Assembly (NCBI GenBank): GCA_016784025.1
Contig: JADHVL010000011.1
Span: 62,001-126,000 of the forward strand
Length of the DNA stretch: 64,000 nucleotides
From: Fidelibacterota bacterium
GTDB taxonomy: Bacteria > Fidelibacterota > UBA8477 > JABMPR01
Reading direction: 5' to 3'
The notes under the pieces are model-generated. The model saw only the letters and a program-made list of their open reading frames with translations, was not told the DNA's origin and did not search any database. Every line of letters begins with the position of its first letter. Positions within the stretch are counted from its first letter, which is position 1. The translations under genes and the position numbers were made by a program. Shown here piece after piece: positions 26,882-37,317 of this stretch.

Positions 26882-27044
26882 GGTTATGCCGAATTTTTTG
26901 TGCAATTAGATGGTACCGCAAAAACTAAGCTGACCTGTTGAAAAAAATAATTAAAAATTTGAAGGCATTTCACTGTTAAATCAATTTGGATCAAAAGGTC
27001 TGCATTTCAGATAGTATTATTTCCACTTGAAACTGTGGAAAGAA

Positions 27045-30000
27045 TCAATTGAAAATATCTTGAAGACTGTTTACTGATAAATCATCAAGTGCCAGTCTGC
27101 GTATGCCGCGGATGGCTGTTTTTGCACCTGAGAGGGTGGTAATGACTGGAATTTTATACCTGATTGCAGCGCGGCCAATTGAGTACTCATCCTCACGGGC
27201 AAGTGCACCCATGGGAGTGTTGATGACCAGCTGGATTGCTCCATTTTTTATGTGGTCTGCCACATGGGGTCTACCTTCATTAATCTTATGAATAGCCTGG
27301 ACAATTAAACCATTTTCTCTAAGAACTTCAGTTGTTCCCTGTGTGGCCATGATCTGGAATCCCATTTCCTGAAAGTCCCGGGCAATGTCGATGGTGTTTT
27401 GCTTATCGTGATCGTTGACCGATATGAACACCGTTCCCTTGGTGGGCAGATGATTTCCTGCGCCAATTTCAGCTTTTGCGAAAGCGGCACCTAGCCTTGA
27501 ATCAAGACCGATCACCTCCCCAGTGGATTTCATTTCCGGTGAAAGAAAAACATTTTGTTGGGGAAATTTATTAAAGGGGAATACGGGTTTCTTCACTGCG
27601 ATTAAGGTGTGTTTTTCCCTGTGCAAATTAAGATCACTGAGTTTTTTCCCTGCAGCCAGTTGAGCAGCATATTTGGCCATGGGAACATCTGTCACCTTAC
27701 TTATAAAGGGTACTGTTCTACTGGCACGTGGATTGACTTCCAGGACATAGACGATCCCCTCTTTCATGGCAAACTGGATGTTGATCAAGCCAATTGTTTT
27801 AAGCGATAGGGCCAGATTTCTTGTGTACGCTTCAATACGTTTACGGTGATTGGGAAGCAACTGATAGGGTGGAATGACACAGGCGGAATCTCCAGAGTGT
27901 ATGCCGGCTTCCTCAATATGCTGAAGAATGCCACCGATGTAAACTTCTTCACCATCACAGAGCGCATCAACATCGAATTCAAAGGCATCTTCCAGAAAGG
28001 CATCAATCAGAACAGGGTGCTCACCGCTGACCAGAGCTGCCTGAGCTACATACTTTTTGAGTGACTCCTCAGTATAGACTATCTCCATTCCACGACCGCC
28101 CAGCACATAAGAGGGTCTCACTAGAACGGGGTATCCAATTTCTGTGGCTACCAGAGAAGCCTCTTCAATTGTGAAAGCGGTTCCATAGGCCGGGGCTGGA
28201 ATTTTTAATTTGTCCAGAATTGCACCGAACTTCTTGCGGTCTTCCGCCAGATCAATGGCTGAGGGGTTGGTACCAATGATATTCACCCCAGCTTCCTGGA
28301 GCCTATTGGCAATATTCAGGGGAGTTTGACCGCCAAATTGTACCAGCACACCATCGGGATTCTCCAAATCCACAATGTTCATCACATTTTCGAAGGTCAG
28401 GGGTTCAAAATAGAGACGGTCCGAAATATCAAAATCGGTGGAAACCGTCTCGGGATTACAATTTACCATAATGGTTTTATAGCCCATCTCATTCAAACCA
28501 AAAACAGCCTGAACGCAACAATAATCAAATTCCAACCCTTGTCCAATCCGGTTGGGACCACCGCCAAGTATCATCACCTTTTTCCCAGGAAGTGCAATGA
28601 CTTCATTTTCCGTTTCATAGGTTGAATAAACATAGGAAGTCCTGGCCGGAAACTCAGCTGCACAGGTATCTACCTCCTTAAAAGTCGGTAAGATACCTTC
28701 TGCTAATCTGAAAGCTCTGATCTCAGATTCTTTTAGATCCAGGCGTTGGGCTAATTGCACATCTGAATAACCCCGCCGTTTATACTCTCGGATTTCGTCA
28801 GCTTCAAATTTTGGAGCTGGGTCTAGAGCCAGTTCCTGAATCTGATACAGGAACCAAGGATCGATTTGAGTGATTTTATGCAGGGTTTCGAGCTCTACAC
28901 CATCCTGGAATGCTTTCCAGATCTTCACCAAGCGAAAAGCAGTGGCGAAACGCATTTTCTTCAAATCCAGGTCTCTACCCACAACCTTTTTAGGTTCCAG
29001 ACCCACTAAGCCAACTTCCAATGAGCGAAAAGCCTTCTGTAAACTCTCTTTAAAAGTGCGTCCAATGGCCATTACCTCACCCACCGATTGCATCTGAACT
29101 CCGAGGATTCCATCAGCGGTAGGGAATTTTTCAAAATCAAAGCGGGGTACTTTTGTGACGATGTAGTCAATGCTGGGTTCAAAGGCTGCCAATGTTTTAC
29201 CAGTAATCTCATTAGGGAGCTCATCAAGCAGATAACCAACCGCCAATTTTGCAGCAATTTTGGCTATGGGAAAACCAGTTGCCTTTGATGCCAACGCCGA
29301 GGATCGACTCACTCTGGGATTCATCTCAATAACAATCATACGTCCGGTCTCTGGATCAACGGCAAATTGCACGTTCGATCCGCCTGTCTCAACACCAATA
29401 GCCCGGAGACACTCGATGGACCAGTTGCGCATCTTCTGATACTCTTTATCGGTAAGCGTCAGAGCTGGAGCGACGGTGACTGAATCACCTGTATGCACAC
29501 CCATGGGATCAATATTTTCAATGGAACAAATGATGATGGCGTTATCGTTTTTGTCCCGCACGACTTCCATCTCAAATTCTTTCCAACCCAGCAGGGATTC
29601 TTCAATCAAAACTTCCCCAATGGGACTGGCTGATAATCCCTTATCGACCAATTCATGAAATTCTTCATTGTTGTAAGCTGTTGCTCCACCGGTGCCACCC
29701 ATGGTGAAGGAAGGACGAATGATGGCAGGGAAGCCAGTATTTTTCACCATTTCAAGAGCAGATTCAATATTCCGGGCAAATCCACCCCGGGCCGTATCTA
29801 TTCCCACACTGTCCATGACAGCTTTGAATCTTTCTCGATCTTCAGCCTTTTTGATGGCTTCTACATCAGCACCTATGAGTTGAACACCGTACTTCTTCAG
29901 TGTCCCGCGCTCATCCAGCTTGATCGCCAGATCCAGTGCAGTTTGTCCACCGACCGTAGGCAAAATAGCATCAGGTTTTTCTTTCTCTATAATAGCGGTA

Positions 30001-30221
30001 ACAATGTCGGGGGTCAGCGGTTCGAGATAGGTAGCATCAGCCAATTCTCTATCGGTCATGATGGTGGCGGGATTAGAATTCACCAGAATAATGCGGTAGC
30101 CTTCTTCCCTCAATGCTCTACAGGCTTGAGTCCCTGAATAGTCAAACTCACAGGCTTGTCCAATGACGATAGGACCTGCACCCAGAATGAGGATGGATTT
30201 AATATCAGTTCTTTTTGTCAT
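27045..30221 (-). CDS. carB: Carbamoyl-phosphate synthase large subunit
   Basis: 1058 residues, full length. Two homologous ATP-grasp halves: the first opens with [23 protein letters not shown] and the second, near 555, with [22 protein letters not shown]. Each has a carbamoyl/carboxyphosphate site ([12 protein letters not shown] and [12 protein letters not shown]). The oligomerisation domain is between them and an MGS-like allosteric domain (about 940-1058; [12 protein letters not shown]) ends the chain. Makes carbamoyl phosphate from bicarbonate, ammonia from CarA and two ATP, for pyrimidines and arginine. The start overlaps carA by 17 bp. Confidence 0.98.
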   Translation of the reverse strand: MTKRTDIKSILILGAGPIVIGQACEFDYSGTQACRALREEGYRIILVNSNPATIMTDRELADATYLEPLTPDIVTAIIEKEKPDAILPTVGGQTALDLAIKLDERGTLKKYGVQLIGADVEAIKKAEDRERFKAVMDSVGIDTARGGFARNIESALEMVKNTGFPAIIRPSFTMGGTGGATAYNNEEFHELVDKGLSASPIGEVLIEESLLGWKEFEMEVVRDKNDNAIIICSIENIDPMGVHTGDSVTVAPALTLTDKEYQKMRNWSIECLRAIGVETGGSNVQFAVDPETGRMIVIEMNPRVSRSSALASKATGFPIAKIAAKLAVGYLLDELPNEITGKTLAAFEPSIDYIVTKVPRFDFEKFPTADGILGVQMQSVGEVMAIGRTFKESLQKAFRSLEVGLVGLEPKKVVGRDLDLKKMRFATAFRLVKIWKAFQDGVELETLHKITQIDPWFLYQIQELALDPAPKFEADEIREYKRRGYSDVQLAQRLDLKESEIRAFRLAEGILPTFKEVDTCAAEFPARTSYVYSTYETENEVIALPGKKVMILGGGPNRIGQGLEFDYCCVQAVFGLNEMGYKTIMVNCNPETVSTDFDISDRLYFEPLTFENVMNIVDLENPDGVLVQFGGQTPLNIANRLQEAGVNIIGTNPSAIDLAEDRKKFGAILDKLKIPAPAYGTAFTIEEASLVATEIGYPVLVRPSYVLGGRGMEIVYTEESLKKYVAQAALVSGEHPVLIDAFLEDAFEFDVDALCDGEEVYIGGILQHIEEAGIHSGDSACVIPPYQLLPNHRKRIEAYTRNLALSLKTIGLINIQFAMKEGIVYVLEVNPRASRTVPFISKVTDVPMAKYAAQLAAGKKLSDLNLHREKHTLIAVKKPVFPFNKFPQQNVFLSPEMKSTGEVIGLDSRLGAAFAKAEIGAGNHLPTKGTVFISVNDHDKQNTIDIARDFQEMGFQIMATQGTTEVLRENGLIVQAIHKINEGRPHVADHIKNGAIQLVINTPMGALAREDEYSIGRAAIRYKIPVITTLSGAKTAIRGIRRLALDDLSVNSLQDIFN

Positions 30222-31305
30222 GGGTATCCATCATAGTGATAAATTCTTTAAACAAGTAACGTGAGTCGTGGGGACCGGGACTGGCTTCAGGATGGTACTG
30301 GACTGAGAACGCTGGAATATTTTTGCAGCGCACCCCTTCCAGGGTTCCGTCATTCAAATTTACATGAGTTACTTCCAGGTGCTCTGGAAGGCTTGATGGC
30401 TCAACTGCAAAGCCATGATTCTGGCTGGTGATTTCAACCTTGCCACTAGTCTCATTCCTGACTGGATGATTCCCCCCACGATGTCCAAATTTCAGTTTGT
30501 AGGTGCTGGCACCCAAGGCCAAAGACAGGATTTGGTGACCCAGACAAATACCAAAAATTGGCTTTTTATCTAGGAGTGATTTTACTGTTTCAATGGCATA
30601 ATCAACAGGTTCTGGATCGCCAGGACCATTGGAAAGAAAAATACCTTGGGGATTAAGGGCTAATATCTCATCTGCTGAAGTTGTGGCAGGAACGATAATT
30701 ACTTCGCAGTCATTTTCAGCGAGCTGTCTGATAATATTGTGTTTGATACCCAGGTCTAAAGCAACAACACGATAGGAATAGGCAGTTTTTTGGGAGGACC
30801 ATGTCCAGGATTCCTGACAACTAACTTCTTGAACCAGATCCTGTCCGGTCATAGCAGGGACTAGCTTTAGCTTTTTCTTTAATGAGTCTAAATCCAGGTC
30901 GTCACTACTAATGATGCCATTCATGGCACCTTTATCACGGAGGATACGCGTGAGGGAGCGTGTGTCTATGCCCTGAATTCCAACCACTCCTGCTTCACTT
31001 AGATAATCCTCAAGACTTTGGGTAGCGCGGTAGTTAGAGTGGATTGGACTCGCCTCTCGTACAATAAATCCGCTTGCCTGAATTTTATTGCTTTCCATAT
31101 CTTCAGGATTGACGCCATAGTTTCCAATGTGTGGGGTTGTCATGGTAATAATCTGACCACAGTAGGAAGGATCAGTGAGAATCTCTTGATAGCCAGTCAT
31201 ACTGGTATTAAAGCAGACTTCACCGCCGGAGGTACCGATAGCGCCTAGAGAAAATCCTTTAAAGTGGTGTCCGTTTTCCAGCAAGAGGATGGCGGGCTTT
31301 TTCAT
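30205..31305 (-). CDS. carA: Carbamoyl-phosphate synthase small (glutaminase) subunit
   Basis: 366 residues. N-terminal CarA domain ([45 protein letters not shown]) and C-terminal class I glutamine amidotransferase with [10 protein letters not shown], nucleophile elbow [15 protein letters not shown], and the His-Glu pair in [12 protein letters not shown]. Releases ammonia from glutamine and channels it to CarB. ATG at 31305; the stop overlaps the carB start. I found no convincing PyrR or ArgR element in the short leader. Confidence 0.98.
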   Translation of the reverse strand: MKKPAILLLENGHHFKGFSLGAIGTSGGEVCFNTSMTGYQEILTDPSYCGQIITMTTPHIGNYGVNPEDMESNKIQASGFIVREASPIHSNYRATQSLEDYLSEAGVVGIQGIDTRSLTRILRDKGAMNGIISSDDLDLDSLKKKLKLVPAMTGQDLVQEVSCQESWTWSSQKTAYSYRVVALDLGIKHNIIRQLAENDCEVIIVPATTSADEILALNPQGIFLSNGPGDPEPVDYAIETVKSLLDKKPIFGICLGHQILSLALGASTYKLKFGHRGGNHPVRNETSGKVEITSQNHGFAVEPSSLPEHLEVTHVNLNDGTLEGVRCKNIPAFSVQYHPEASPGPHDSRYLFKEFITMMDTHDKKN

Positions 31306-31493
31306 TAAAGCTTAATCTCACTTTTTACCATCGATCTGCAACCCCAAAATGTGCAATTCAGACAATTTTGTTGAATAATTAATGAAAGATGCAGAAGAGG
31401 TGAAAAATTTTGAGGAATGAGGGCTTTGAAAACATTAAGATGAAAGATGAGTTTATGTGGATTTTATTAACTAGGAATACGAGGTTGAAGATT

Positions 31494-32039
31494 ATGATGA
31501 AAATATATCTCGAAACCCCACGATTGATTCTGAGAGAATTTACAGAACTGGATATTGATAATCTGGTTGATTTGGACTCTGATCCCCTGGTTACTCTTTA
31601 TATCAATGGTGGCGAACCCACACCCCGTGGCGATGTCGCAGAGCAGGTTTTGCCCAGGATATTGCAGTATTATAAGGACCTGGATAGACAGGGCATCTGG
31701 GCTGCAATTGAAAGAGCAAGTGGTGCCTTTATGGGTTGGTTTCATCTTCGTCCGAACCGGGCGAATGTTGCTGAAACAGAATTGGGCTATCGCCTGAAAC
31801 AAAAATATTGGGGTCAGGGAATAGCCACAGAAGGTTCTGCAGCCCTTGTGAAAAAAGGCTTTGAGGAATTGGGTCTTGATGTCATCATGGCTGCTGCTGA
31901 CCCTGCCAATGGTGCCTCGAGGCGGGTCATGGAAAAAGTTGGGCTTAAGTATGAAAAAGAAATGATGGAACCAGACGGCTTCGTCATCGTGAGATACAGT
32001 CTTGATCGTGAAGACTACTTTAAGAAAAAGGAAAATTGA
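31494..32039 (+). CDS. GNAT N-acetyltransferase, RimJ/RimL type
   Basis: About 181 residues from the ATG at 31494 (the frame extends to 31410 but the family start is LETPRLILREF). Seen: the RimJ-like N-terminus, strand IWAAIERASGAFMGWFHLRP, ELGYRLKQKYWGQGIATEGS (motif A, Q-x-x-G-x-A), and ANGASRRVMEKVGL followed by YEKE (motif B). The target, a ribosomal protein, small molecule or antibiotic, cannot be told. Followed 9 bp later by the YgbA-like gene. Confidence 0.85.
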   Translation: MMKIYLETPRLILREFTELDIDNLVDLDSDPLVTLYINGGEPTPRGDVAEQVLPRILQYYKDLDRQGIWAAIERASGAFMGWFHLRPNRANVAETELGYRLKQKYWGQGIATEGSAALVKKGFEELGLDVIMAAADPANGASRRVMEKVGLKYEKEMMEPDGFVIVRYSLDREDYFKKKEN

Positions 32040-32048
32040 AAACTTATA

Positions 32049-32441
32049 ATGTCCATATTTACCAATAGAATTGAACGCGAAGTCAGAACCGTTGAAATAA
32101 TGATCCAACTCTACTGCAAACATCATCACGGCTTAGTGGTGCATGATTGCCCGAGTTGCTCCGAGCTACAAAACTATGCCCTGGATAGACTCAATCGCTG
32201 CCCGTTTCATGAGGGTAAAACATCCTGCAAGAATTGTCCCATCCATTGTTACAAACCCGGGATCAAGGATGACATTAAACAGGTCATGAGGTATTCAGGT
32301 CCCAGAATGCTGTTGAGACATCCCGTATTAACCATGTTTCATTTTAGTGATAATCGACGCAAGGAGCCTCTTAGTATACTTACCCAAACTCAGAAGAAGG
32401 AGCTTGAGGATGGTAAGGACTGTCAGGGGCCAATAGGATAA
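32049..32441 (+). CDS. Nitrous oxide-stimulated promoter family protein (YgbA-like)
   Basis: 130 residues, Cys-rich. Seen: RIEREVRTVEIMIQLYCKHHHG, DCPSCSELQNYALDRLNRCPFHEGK in two parts with CxxC, KTSCKNCPIHCYKP, and RYSGPRMLLRHPVLTMFHFSDNRR. This is the YgbA_NO pattern; in Escherichia coli ygbA responds to nitrosative stress, and the conserved Cys/His suggest metal binding. Biochemical role is unknown. Short gene, ATG, downstream of the GNAT gene. Confidence 0.85.
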   Translation: MSIFTNRIEREVRTVEIMIQLYCKHHHGLVVHDCPSCSELQNYALDRLNRCPFHEGKTSCKNCPIHCYKPGIKDDIKQVMRYSGPRMLLRHPVLTMFHFSDNRRKEPLSILTQTQKKELEDGKDCQGPIG

Positions 32442-32455
32442 AAAGTGAATTTTGC

Positions 32456-32512
32456 TCATCGGAGTAGGATTCGAGCCCTCTATCTACGCCTGCGGCTACG
32501 ATAGACAAGCCT
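32456..32512. repeat. T-arm-like and hairpin sequence in intergenic gap
   Basis: The 335-bp gap 32442-32776 holds the tRNA plus this segment. On the minus strand it reads CTATCGTAGCC-GCA-GGCGTAGATAG, with outer arms CTATC/GATAG and inner GCC/GGC, followed by GGGCTCGAATCC, which looks like a tRNA T-arm. A similar GGCGTAG(A)TAGA word occurs near 55985. Possibly a dispersed hairpin repeat or tRNA remnant. Confidence 0.3.
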
Positions 32513-32563
32513 AGAAGAGAAATAAATCTTCAATCTTAAATTGCAATTATTAAATCAGAGATG

Positions 32564-32636
<73 letters not shown>

Positions 32637-32776
32637 ATTAAAAAAGCGCGTGAATATAGATTTTGCTCAAACGCTTGGCAAGCAATGCTGAGAGCAACAA
32701 TTTGCTGCCAATCTTCACCAAGTTGATATTTTAAAAAGACTGACAACACTGTTTGAGACTATTACTTTAATAGACT

Positions 32777-33277
32777 ATGGAAATTTTAACCTTACTCCTG
32801 ATTATTACCATTACAGCCATCTCAGCGGTAACGATCTGGATGAATCTGCCTGGAAGTTTCCTCATGCTCATATTTATCTTCGTTTGGGCCTGGTTTAGTG
32901 ATTTCGTCCTTATCTCACTTCCTGAAATTTTTATCATATTCGGACTCCTGGTTTTGCTGGAAATACTTGAGTTCGCCCTCAGTGGTCTGGCAGCTCAATA
33001 TGGTGGAGCTGAAAAACGCTCAGCTTTTCTTGCCGTTGTGGGTGGAGTTATGGGAACAATCGTTTTAGGAAGTTTGTTCTTTATCGTAGGCGCAATACTT
33101 GGCCTGTTGATAGGATCCTATCTGGGAGCCTATTGGGGTGAGCACCAGGCGGGCAAATCTCCTGGAGAAGCAAGACGAGCTGCTCTCGCTGCCCTTATGG
33201 GAAGTATTGCAGGGAAACTGTTAAAAAGTGCCACGACGGTGATAATTGGCGTGTGGATGATCCAGGAAATTCTATGA
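32777..33277 (+). CDS. DUF456 family membrane protein
   Basis: 166 residues, hydrophobic and Gly/Ala rich. Four to five helices; the family features GSFLMLIFIFVWAW, LEILEFALSGLAAQYGGAEKRSAF (conserved E and GxKxxG-like), and GAYWGEHQAGKSPGEARRAALAALMG are visible. Function unknown. First gene of a tight operon: its stop overlaps the DUF4159 start (ATGA at 33274). DUF456 with DUF4159/DUF4175 may be a chance promoter-sharing partner. Confidence 0.82.
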   Translation: MEILTLLLIITITAISAVTIWMNLPGSFLMLIFIFVWAWFSDFVLISLPEIFIIFGLLVLLEILEFALSGLAAQYGGAEKRSAFLAVVGGVMGTIVLGSLFFIVGAILGLLIGSYLGAYWGEHQAGKSPGEARRAALAALMGSIAGKLLKSATTVIIGVWMIQEIL

Positions 33278-33933
33278 TCTTGAAGACGAAAATGACCTGT
33301 CTTTTATACCTGGCTGTGGGGCTTGCATCGCTCACTGCCCAGGACATGCATATCACTAGGCTACATTATGGTGGCGGTGGTGACTGGTATGCGAATCCCA
33401 GTTCGCTCCCCAATCTTATTCACTTTATGAGTAGTGAAACCAACATTCGTGTAGATCCTGAAGAGTCCAGAGTCAAGATCACAGATACAGACCTGTACAA
33501 CCATCCCTTTCTGTATATGACAGGACATGGTAATGTGAATTTCAGCAAGGAAGAGGTGCATAAACTTCGTGACTATCTGAATGGAGGTGGTTTCCTGCAT
33601 GCCGATGATAACTATGGCATGGATGCATCCTTCCGCAGGGAAATGAAAAAGGTCTTCCCCAAAAAAGAATGGGTTGAGCTACCTCATGATCATCCACTTT
33701 TCAGTGCATATTTTTCTATGGAAAATGGATTACCAAAGATTCATAAACATGATGAAAAAGCCCCTCAAGCCCTGGCACTCTTCCACCATGGTCGTATGAT
33801 TGCCCTTTATACCTATGAGAGTGATCTGGGAGATGGCTGGGAGGACGTTGAAGTTCATAAGGATGGGGAAAAGAAGCACAGAGCTGCCCTGGAGATGGGC
33901 ACGAATATTTTAATATATGCATTCACCCATTAA
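33274..33933 (+). CDS. Exported DUF4159 protein
   Basis: 219 residues from the ATG at 33274 (an upstream GTG at 33253 is less likely because ATGA coupling marks 33274). Signal peptide to about 22, then HITRLHYGGGGDWYANPSSLPNL, YLYMTGH-type strand PFLYMTGHGNVNFS, and LRDYLNGGGFLHADDNYG, a glutamine-amidotransferase-like (GATase1) fold signature of DUF4159, followed by FRREMKKVFP and HPLFSAYF. No nucleophile Cys, so not a GATase. Precedes the DUF4175 gene by 3 bp; this pairing is common in FCB and other bacteria next to MoxR/DUF58 genes, which are absent here. Confidence 0.85.
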   Translation: MILKTKMTCLLYLAVGLASLTAQDMHITRLHYGGGGDWYANPSSLPNLIHFMSSETNIRVDPEESRVKITDTDLYNHPFLYMTGHGNVNFSKEEVHKLRDYLNGGGFLHADDNYGMDASFRREMKKVFPKKEWVELPHDHPLFSAYFSMENGLPKIHKHDEKAPQALALFHHGRMIALYTYESDLGDGWEDVEVHKDGEKKHRAALEMGTNILIYAFTH

Positions 33934-33936
33934 GAC

Positions 33937-36900
33937 ATGACCCAACCCATCAAATCAACGTCAGCACAGGCTGAAACTGCCACCTCAGAGCTCCTGCAAC
34001 TGGCCCAACATGCCCGAAGTGAAGCCCGGGGTAAGGGTGCCTTATTGGGAGTGGCGGGATTTACACTCATTGCAATATTAGTTACTATTTTTGTCTGGCT
34101 GGAAAGTTTTCGCTACTTCTCTCCAGAATTTAAAACATTATTTCTCAGTGTATTAGGTGGCCTGGGTCTGCTTCTGGTAGGAGGGATTTTCGGGATATAT
34201 TGGCTATTAAAAAGGCAACAAATTGAATCTACCAAACCTGAAAACCTGGCTCTCCAAATCGGTGAAAGACTCCCTGAAATCGGAGATCGGATTCTAAATA
34301 CAGTCCAACTGAGTAACAGGAAAACACCTGATGGTATTTCTGATAGTCTACATCAGGCAGCTGTTCAGTCCGGGATTAAGGTCATTGAACAAGTTCCAGG
34401 TGGTCTATTGTTTCCAACCGATAAAATCTATAGCTATCTAAAAAGAACTGGTATTGGAATCGCTGTACTTCTATTGCTATACGTGATTAATTTTCAGGAT
34501 ACAAACGCTGCCATTACGCGTTTGAGTCAACCTGAAATTGCCTTTGAATATCCATTACCTCTTCAAATAAATCTAAGTGCAACAACACATCAGGTATTAG
34601 CAGGTGACAGCCTCATTTTATCCGGGCTGATTAGCGGACGTGATTTGAATAAAGTTGAGTTGATCATCCAAACGCGGAAGGACACTAACGTATTCGCTGT
34701 GGATGTGACAGATAAAAGCTTCAAGCTACCCATGAATCATTTGCTGAATAGTTTTACAACGATTGCCAGGGTTGCGAACAATCGCTCATGGGAACCCTGG
34801 GATGAAATCCATTCAAATGTAGTGAATGTCCAGGTCATCAATCGTCCATTGGTACAGGATTTAACGGTTCGCATTCGACCTCCTTCATATACCAGACTCC
34901 CAACAGAAATATTTACCCGTAACATTATGGACATTAGCGGATTCAGAGGATCTCGTATAAGTATTGAGGGGCTTGCTTCGAAAGATATCGCTTCTGGAGT
35001 ACTTCATTTTGAGAATTCGAAATCAATCCCTCTTGAGATGATGGGAACTCGTTTTAAGGTCGCATTTACTCTCAATAAGGCCGACCAGGTCTGGATCGAG
35101 CTGGTAGATCATGAGGATGTAAACAATCTGGATCCACTGGTATATCCCATTTATGTCGCCACTGATGTTGCACCGGTTATCAGAGTTTTAGTTCCAGGGC
35201 AGGATGTGATTATAGGTGATAAGATGATCCTCCCAACCCGTTTGAAATTGGATGATGATTTTGGCTTCTCCAGTCTGGAGCTAAACTACCAGATACAGCA
35301 TCCTGACTATCTCATGGAAGACACCACGGTATATAAATTGAAGGTCGATTTACCGAGAACTGATTTGAGCTCTCTTGAATTTAACTTTACCTGGGACTTG
35401 AACGATGTGAGTATGATGCCCGAAGATGCCATACAATATTGGTTTACGGTTTGGGATAACAATAGTGTGGATGGATATCAAAAGGCCTCCTCTCAAAAAT
35501 GGCTGGCTAGGTTGCCTTCTCTGGATGAGATGTTTGAGGAAATTGCTCAAGGTAATGAACAGGTCAAGCAGGAACAGGAAGATATCCTTGAAGTGGTTAA
35601 AGAAATCAAGGAAAAGGTGAGCGAACTAGCCCTGGAAGTACAAAAGGATCCCAATCTTTCCTGGGAACAGCAACAGGAAGCCAATGAGGCCATTGAGCAG
35701 GTTAAAGACCTGAAGGAACAACTAGAGAACATCAGTGAACAGCTAGATCAGATGATGACCTCTGCCGAAGAACAAAACCTTTTTAGTGATGAGACCCTGG
35801 ATAAATATGCCGAACTCCAACAACTCATGGAGCAGCTCATCACACCAGAACTTCAGGAGGCCATGGAACGTCTCCAAGAAGCTATGGAAAAAGATAATCC
35901 CAGGGAGATGGAAGCAGCCCTTGAGGATTTTCAAGCTGCCATGGAAAATTTTCAGAAAAGTGTTGAGCGTACACTGGAAATATTCAAGCAGGTTGAGATT
36001 GAACAAAAAATTGATGAGCTGGCTACCCGCTTGAATGATCTTGCCGAAAGACAGGAAACCTTAAACTCCGATATTCAGGATGGTGACACAGCTGATGCAG
36101 CCATGCAGGAAGAGCAAATATCAAGTGATTTTGATAAGGCACAGGAATTGGCAGAGACTTTAGAGGACTTACTTAACCAATCTGAAGATCTCTCCTCTGA
36201 ATCTGTTCAGGATTTACAAGAACAAATGGAGCAAGAACAAATCAGCGAAAACCTTGAGGAAGCAGCCTCTCTCATGAAATCTGGCCAAATGTCCCAAGCC
36301 ATGCCCCCTTCAGAGCAAGCCGAGAAGTCATTGAAAAAGATGGCCGCCCAATCGAGTCAGATGCAATCGGCGCTTCAGCAGCAAATGATGGCAGAAGTGA
36401 TGTCTGAATTTCGTTCTGCCTTACTAAAGACCTTAAGACTTTCACAATCCCAGGAGGATTTGGAGGGACCTACTGCAAGGACTTCCCGCCAGAGTTCACT
36501 GCTCAGGGATTATGCTGACTCTCAGATGGGTCTCATGCAGGGGCTGCAGCAATTATCAGCAGAGCTTCAGGAGTTAGGTAACAAAACTTTTGCTGTTTCG
36601 CCTTCAATGGGTCGATCCATGGGTGTCATACAAGCCCAGATGCAAGAAGCCATCAAGGGTCTGGAGGCGAGAAACCCCCGTCAATCCTCACAATCACAGG
36701 CTGCCGCCCGAGAAAGTTTGAATCGTATGGCCAGACAATTGGCCAATTCCATGGAATCACTCCAGCAATCCAGGGAATCCAGTGGCTTTAGTGAATATAT
36801 GCAGCAATTGCAGCAAATGGCAGGACAGCAAGAAGGTCTAAACCAGCAAACCATGCTGCAAATGGGCGCTGGAAGTCCCTCCATGATGCAACAACTTGCC

Positions 36901-37317
36901 CGCCAACAAATGCAACTACGTGAGGCACTCAAGCAGATTGAGAATGGCATGGGCTCAGATTCCCGCATGCTTGGAGATCTGGGTAAAATTGGTGATGAAA
37001 TGGAAGAGGTCGCTAAAAAGCTGCAGGCGAAAAGACCTTCTCAGAAGATTCACGAACAGCAGGAACGCATACTGAGTCGACTCCTGGACGCCCAGCGATC
37101 TGCAACCAAGAAAGATTTCAGTAAGAAGAGAAAATCTGAGACAGCTGGATCGAATCCATTCTGGACTGGTAGGGACGACCTACCTGAGGATCTTGGCGAA
37201 ACTCGTAATCAGCTCTACGAAGAATTGATATTTAGCCTGAAACAGGATTACACGCGGGAAGAGCAAGCTCTGATCCGCGAATACTTCAATCGTCTGGAGG
37301 CTGAAATCAATGAATAG
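33937..37317 (+). CDS. DUF4175-like large membrane protein with coiled coil
   Basis: 1126 residues. N-terminal helices at about 38-58, 66-92 and 167-186 form the membrane part (GVAGFTLIAILVTIFVWL; LSVLGGLGLLLVGGIFGIY), then a periplasmic beta region to about 520 containing RIRPPSYTRLPTE (the DUF4175 'P-x-Y' motif) and LDDDFGFSSLELNYQI. From about 525 to 1060 the chain is Gln/Glu/Met-rich and predicted coiled coil, and it ends with FWTGRDDLPEDLGETRNQLYEELIF. Function unknown; envelope assembly or mechanosensing has been guessed in general for such proteins, not shown. It overlaps the TPR gene by 8 bp. Confidence 0.85.
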   Translation: MTQPIKSTSAQAETATSELLQLAQHARSEARGKGALLGVAGFTLIAILVTIFVWLESFRYFSPEFKTLFLSVLGGLGLLLVGGIFGIYWLLKRQQIESTKPENLALQIGERLPEIGDRILNTVQLSNRKTPDGISDSLHQAAVQSGIKVIEQVPGGLLFPTDKIYSYLKRTGIGIAVLLLLYVINFQDTNAAITRLSQPEIAFEYPLPLQINLSATTHQVLAGDSLILSGLISGRDLNKVELIIQTRKDTNVFAVDVTDKSFKLPMNHLLNSFTTIARVANNRSWEPWDEIHSNVVNVQVINRPLVQDLTVRIRPPSYTRLPTEIFTRNIMDISGFRGSRISIEGLASKDIASGVLHFENSKSIPLEMMGTRFKVAFTLNKADQVWIELVDHEDVNNLDPLVYPIYVATDVAPVIRVLVPGQDVIIGDKMILPTRLKLDDDFGFSSLELNYQIQHPDYLMEDTTVYKLKVDLPRTDLSSLEFNFTWDLNDVSMMPEDAIQYWFTVWDNNSVDGYQKASSQKWLARLPSLDEMFEEIAQGNEQVKQEQEDILEVVKEIKEKVSELALEVQKDPNLSWEQQQEANEAIEQVKDLKEQLENISEQLDQMMTSAEEQNLFSDETLDKYAELQQLMEQLITPELQEAMERLQEAMEKDNPREMEAALEDFQAAMENFQKSVERTLEIFKQVEIEQKIDELATRLNDLAERQETLNSDIQDGDTADAAMQEEQISSDFDKAQELAETLEDLLNQSEDLSSESVQDLQEQMEQEQISENLEEAASLMKSGQMSQAMPPSEQAEKSLKKMAAQSSQMQSALQQQMMAEVMSEFRSALLKTLRLSQSQEDLEGPTARTSRQSSLLRDYADSQMGLMQGLQQLSAELQELGNKTFAVSPSMGRSMGVIQAQMQEAIKGLEARNPRQSSQSQAAARESLNRMARQLANSMESLQQSRESSGFSEYMQQLQQMAGQQEGLNQQTMLQMGAGSPSMMQQLARQQMQLREALKQIENGMGSDSRMLGDLGKIGDEMEEVAKKLQAKRPSQKIHEQQERILSRLLDAQRSATKKDFSKKRKSETAGSNPFWTGRDDLPEDLGETRNQLYEELIFSLKQDYTREEQALIREYFNRLEAEINE

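Noticed and set aside
29655-30137. 160-codon plus-strand frame inside carB
   Set aside because: It is antisense to the conserved ATP-grasp coding region and has no motif or ribosome site.
31467-32129. 220-codon minus-strand frame
   Set aside because: Antisense to the RimJ-type acetyltransferase and YgbA-like genes, both clear families.
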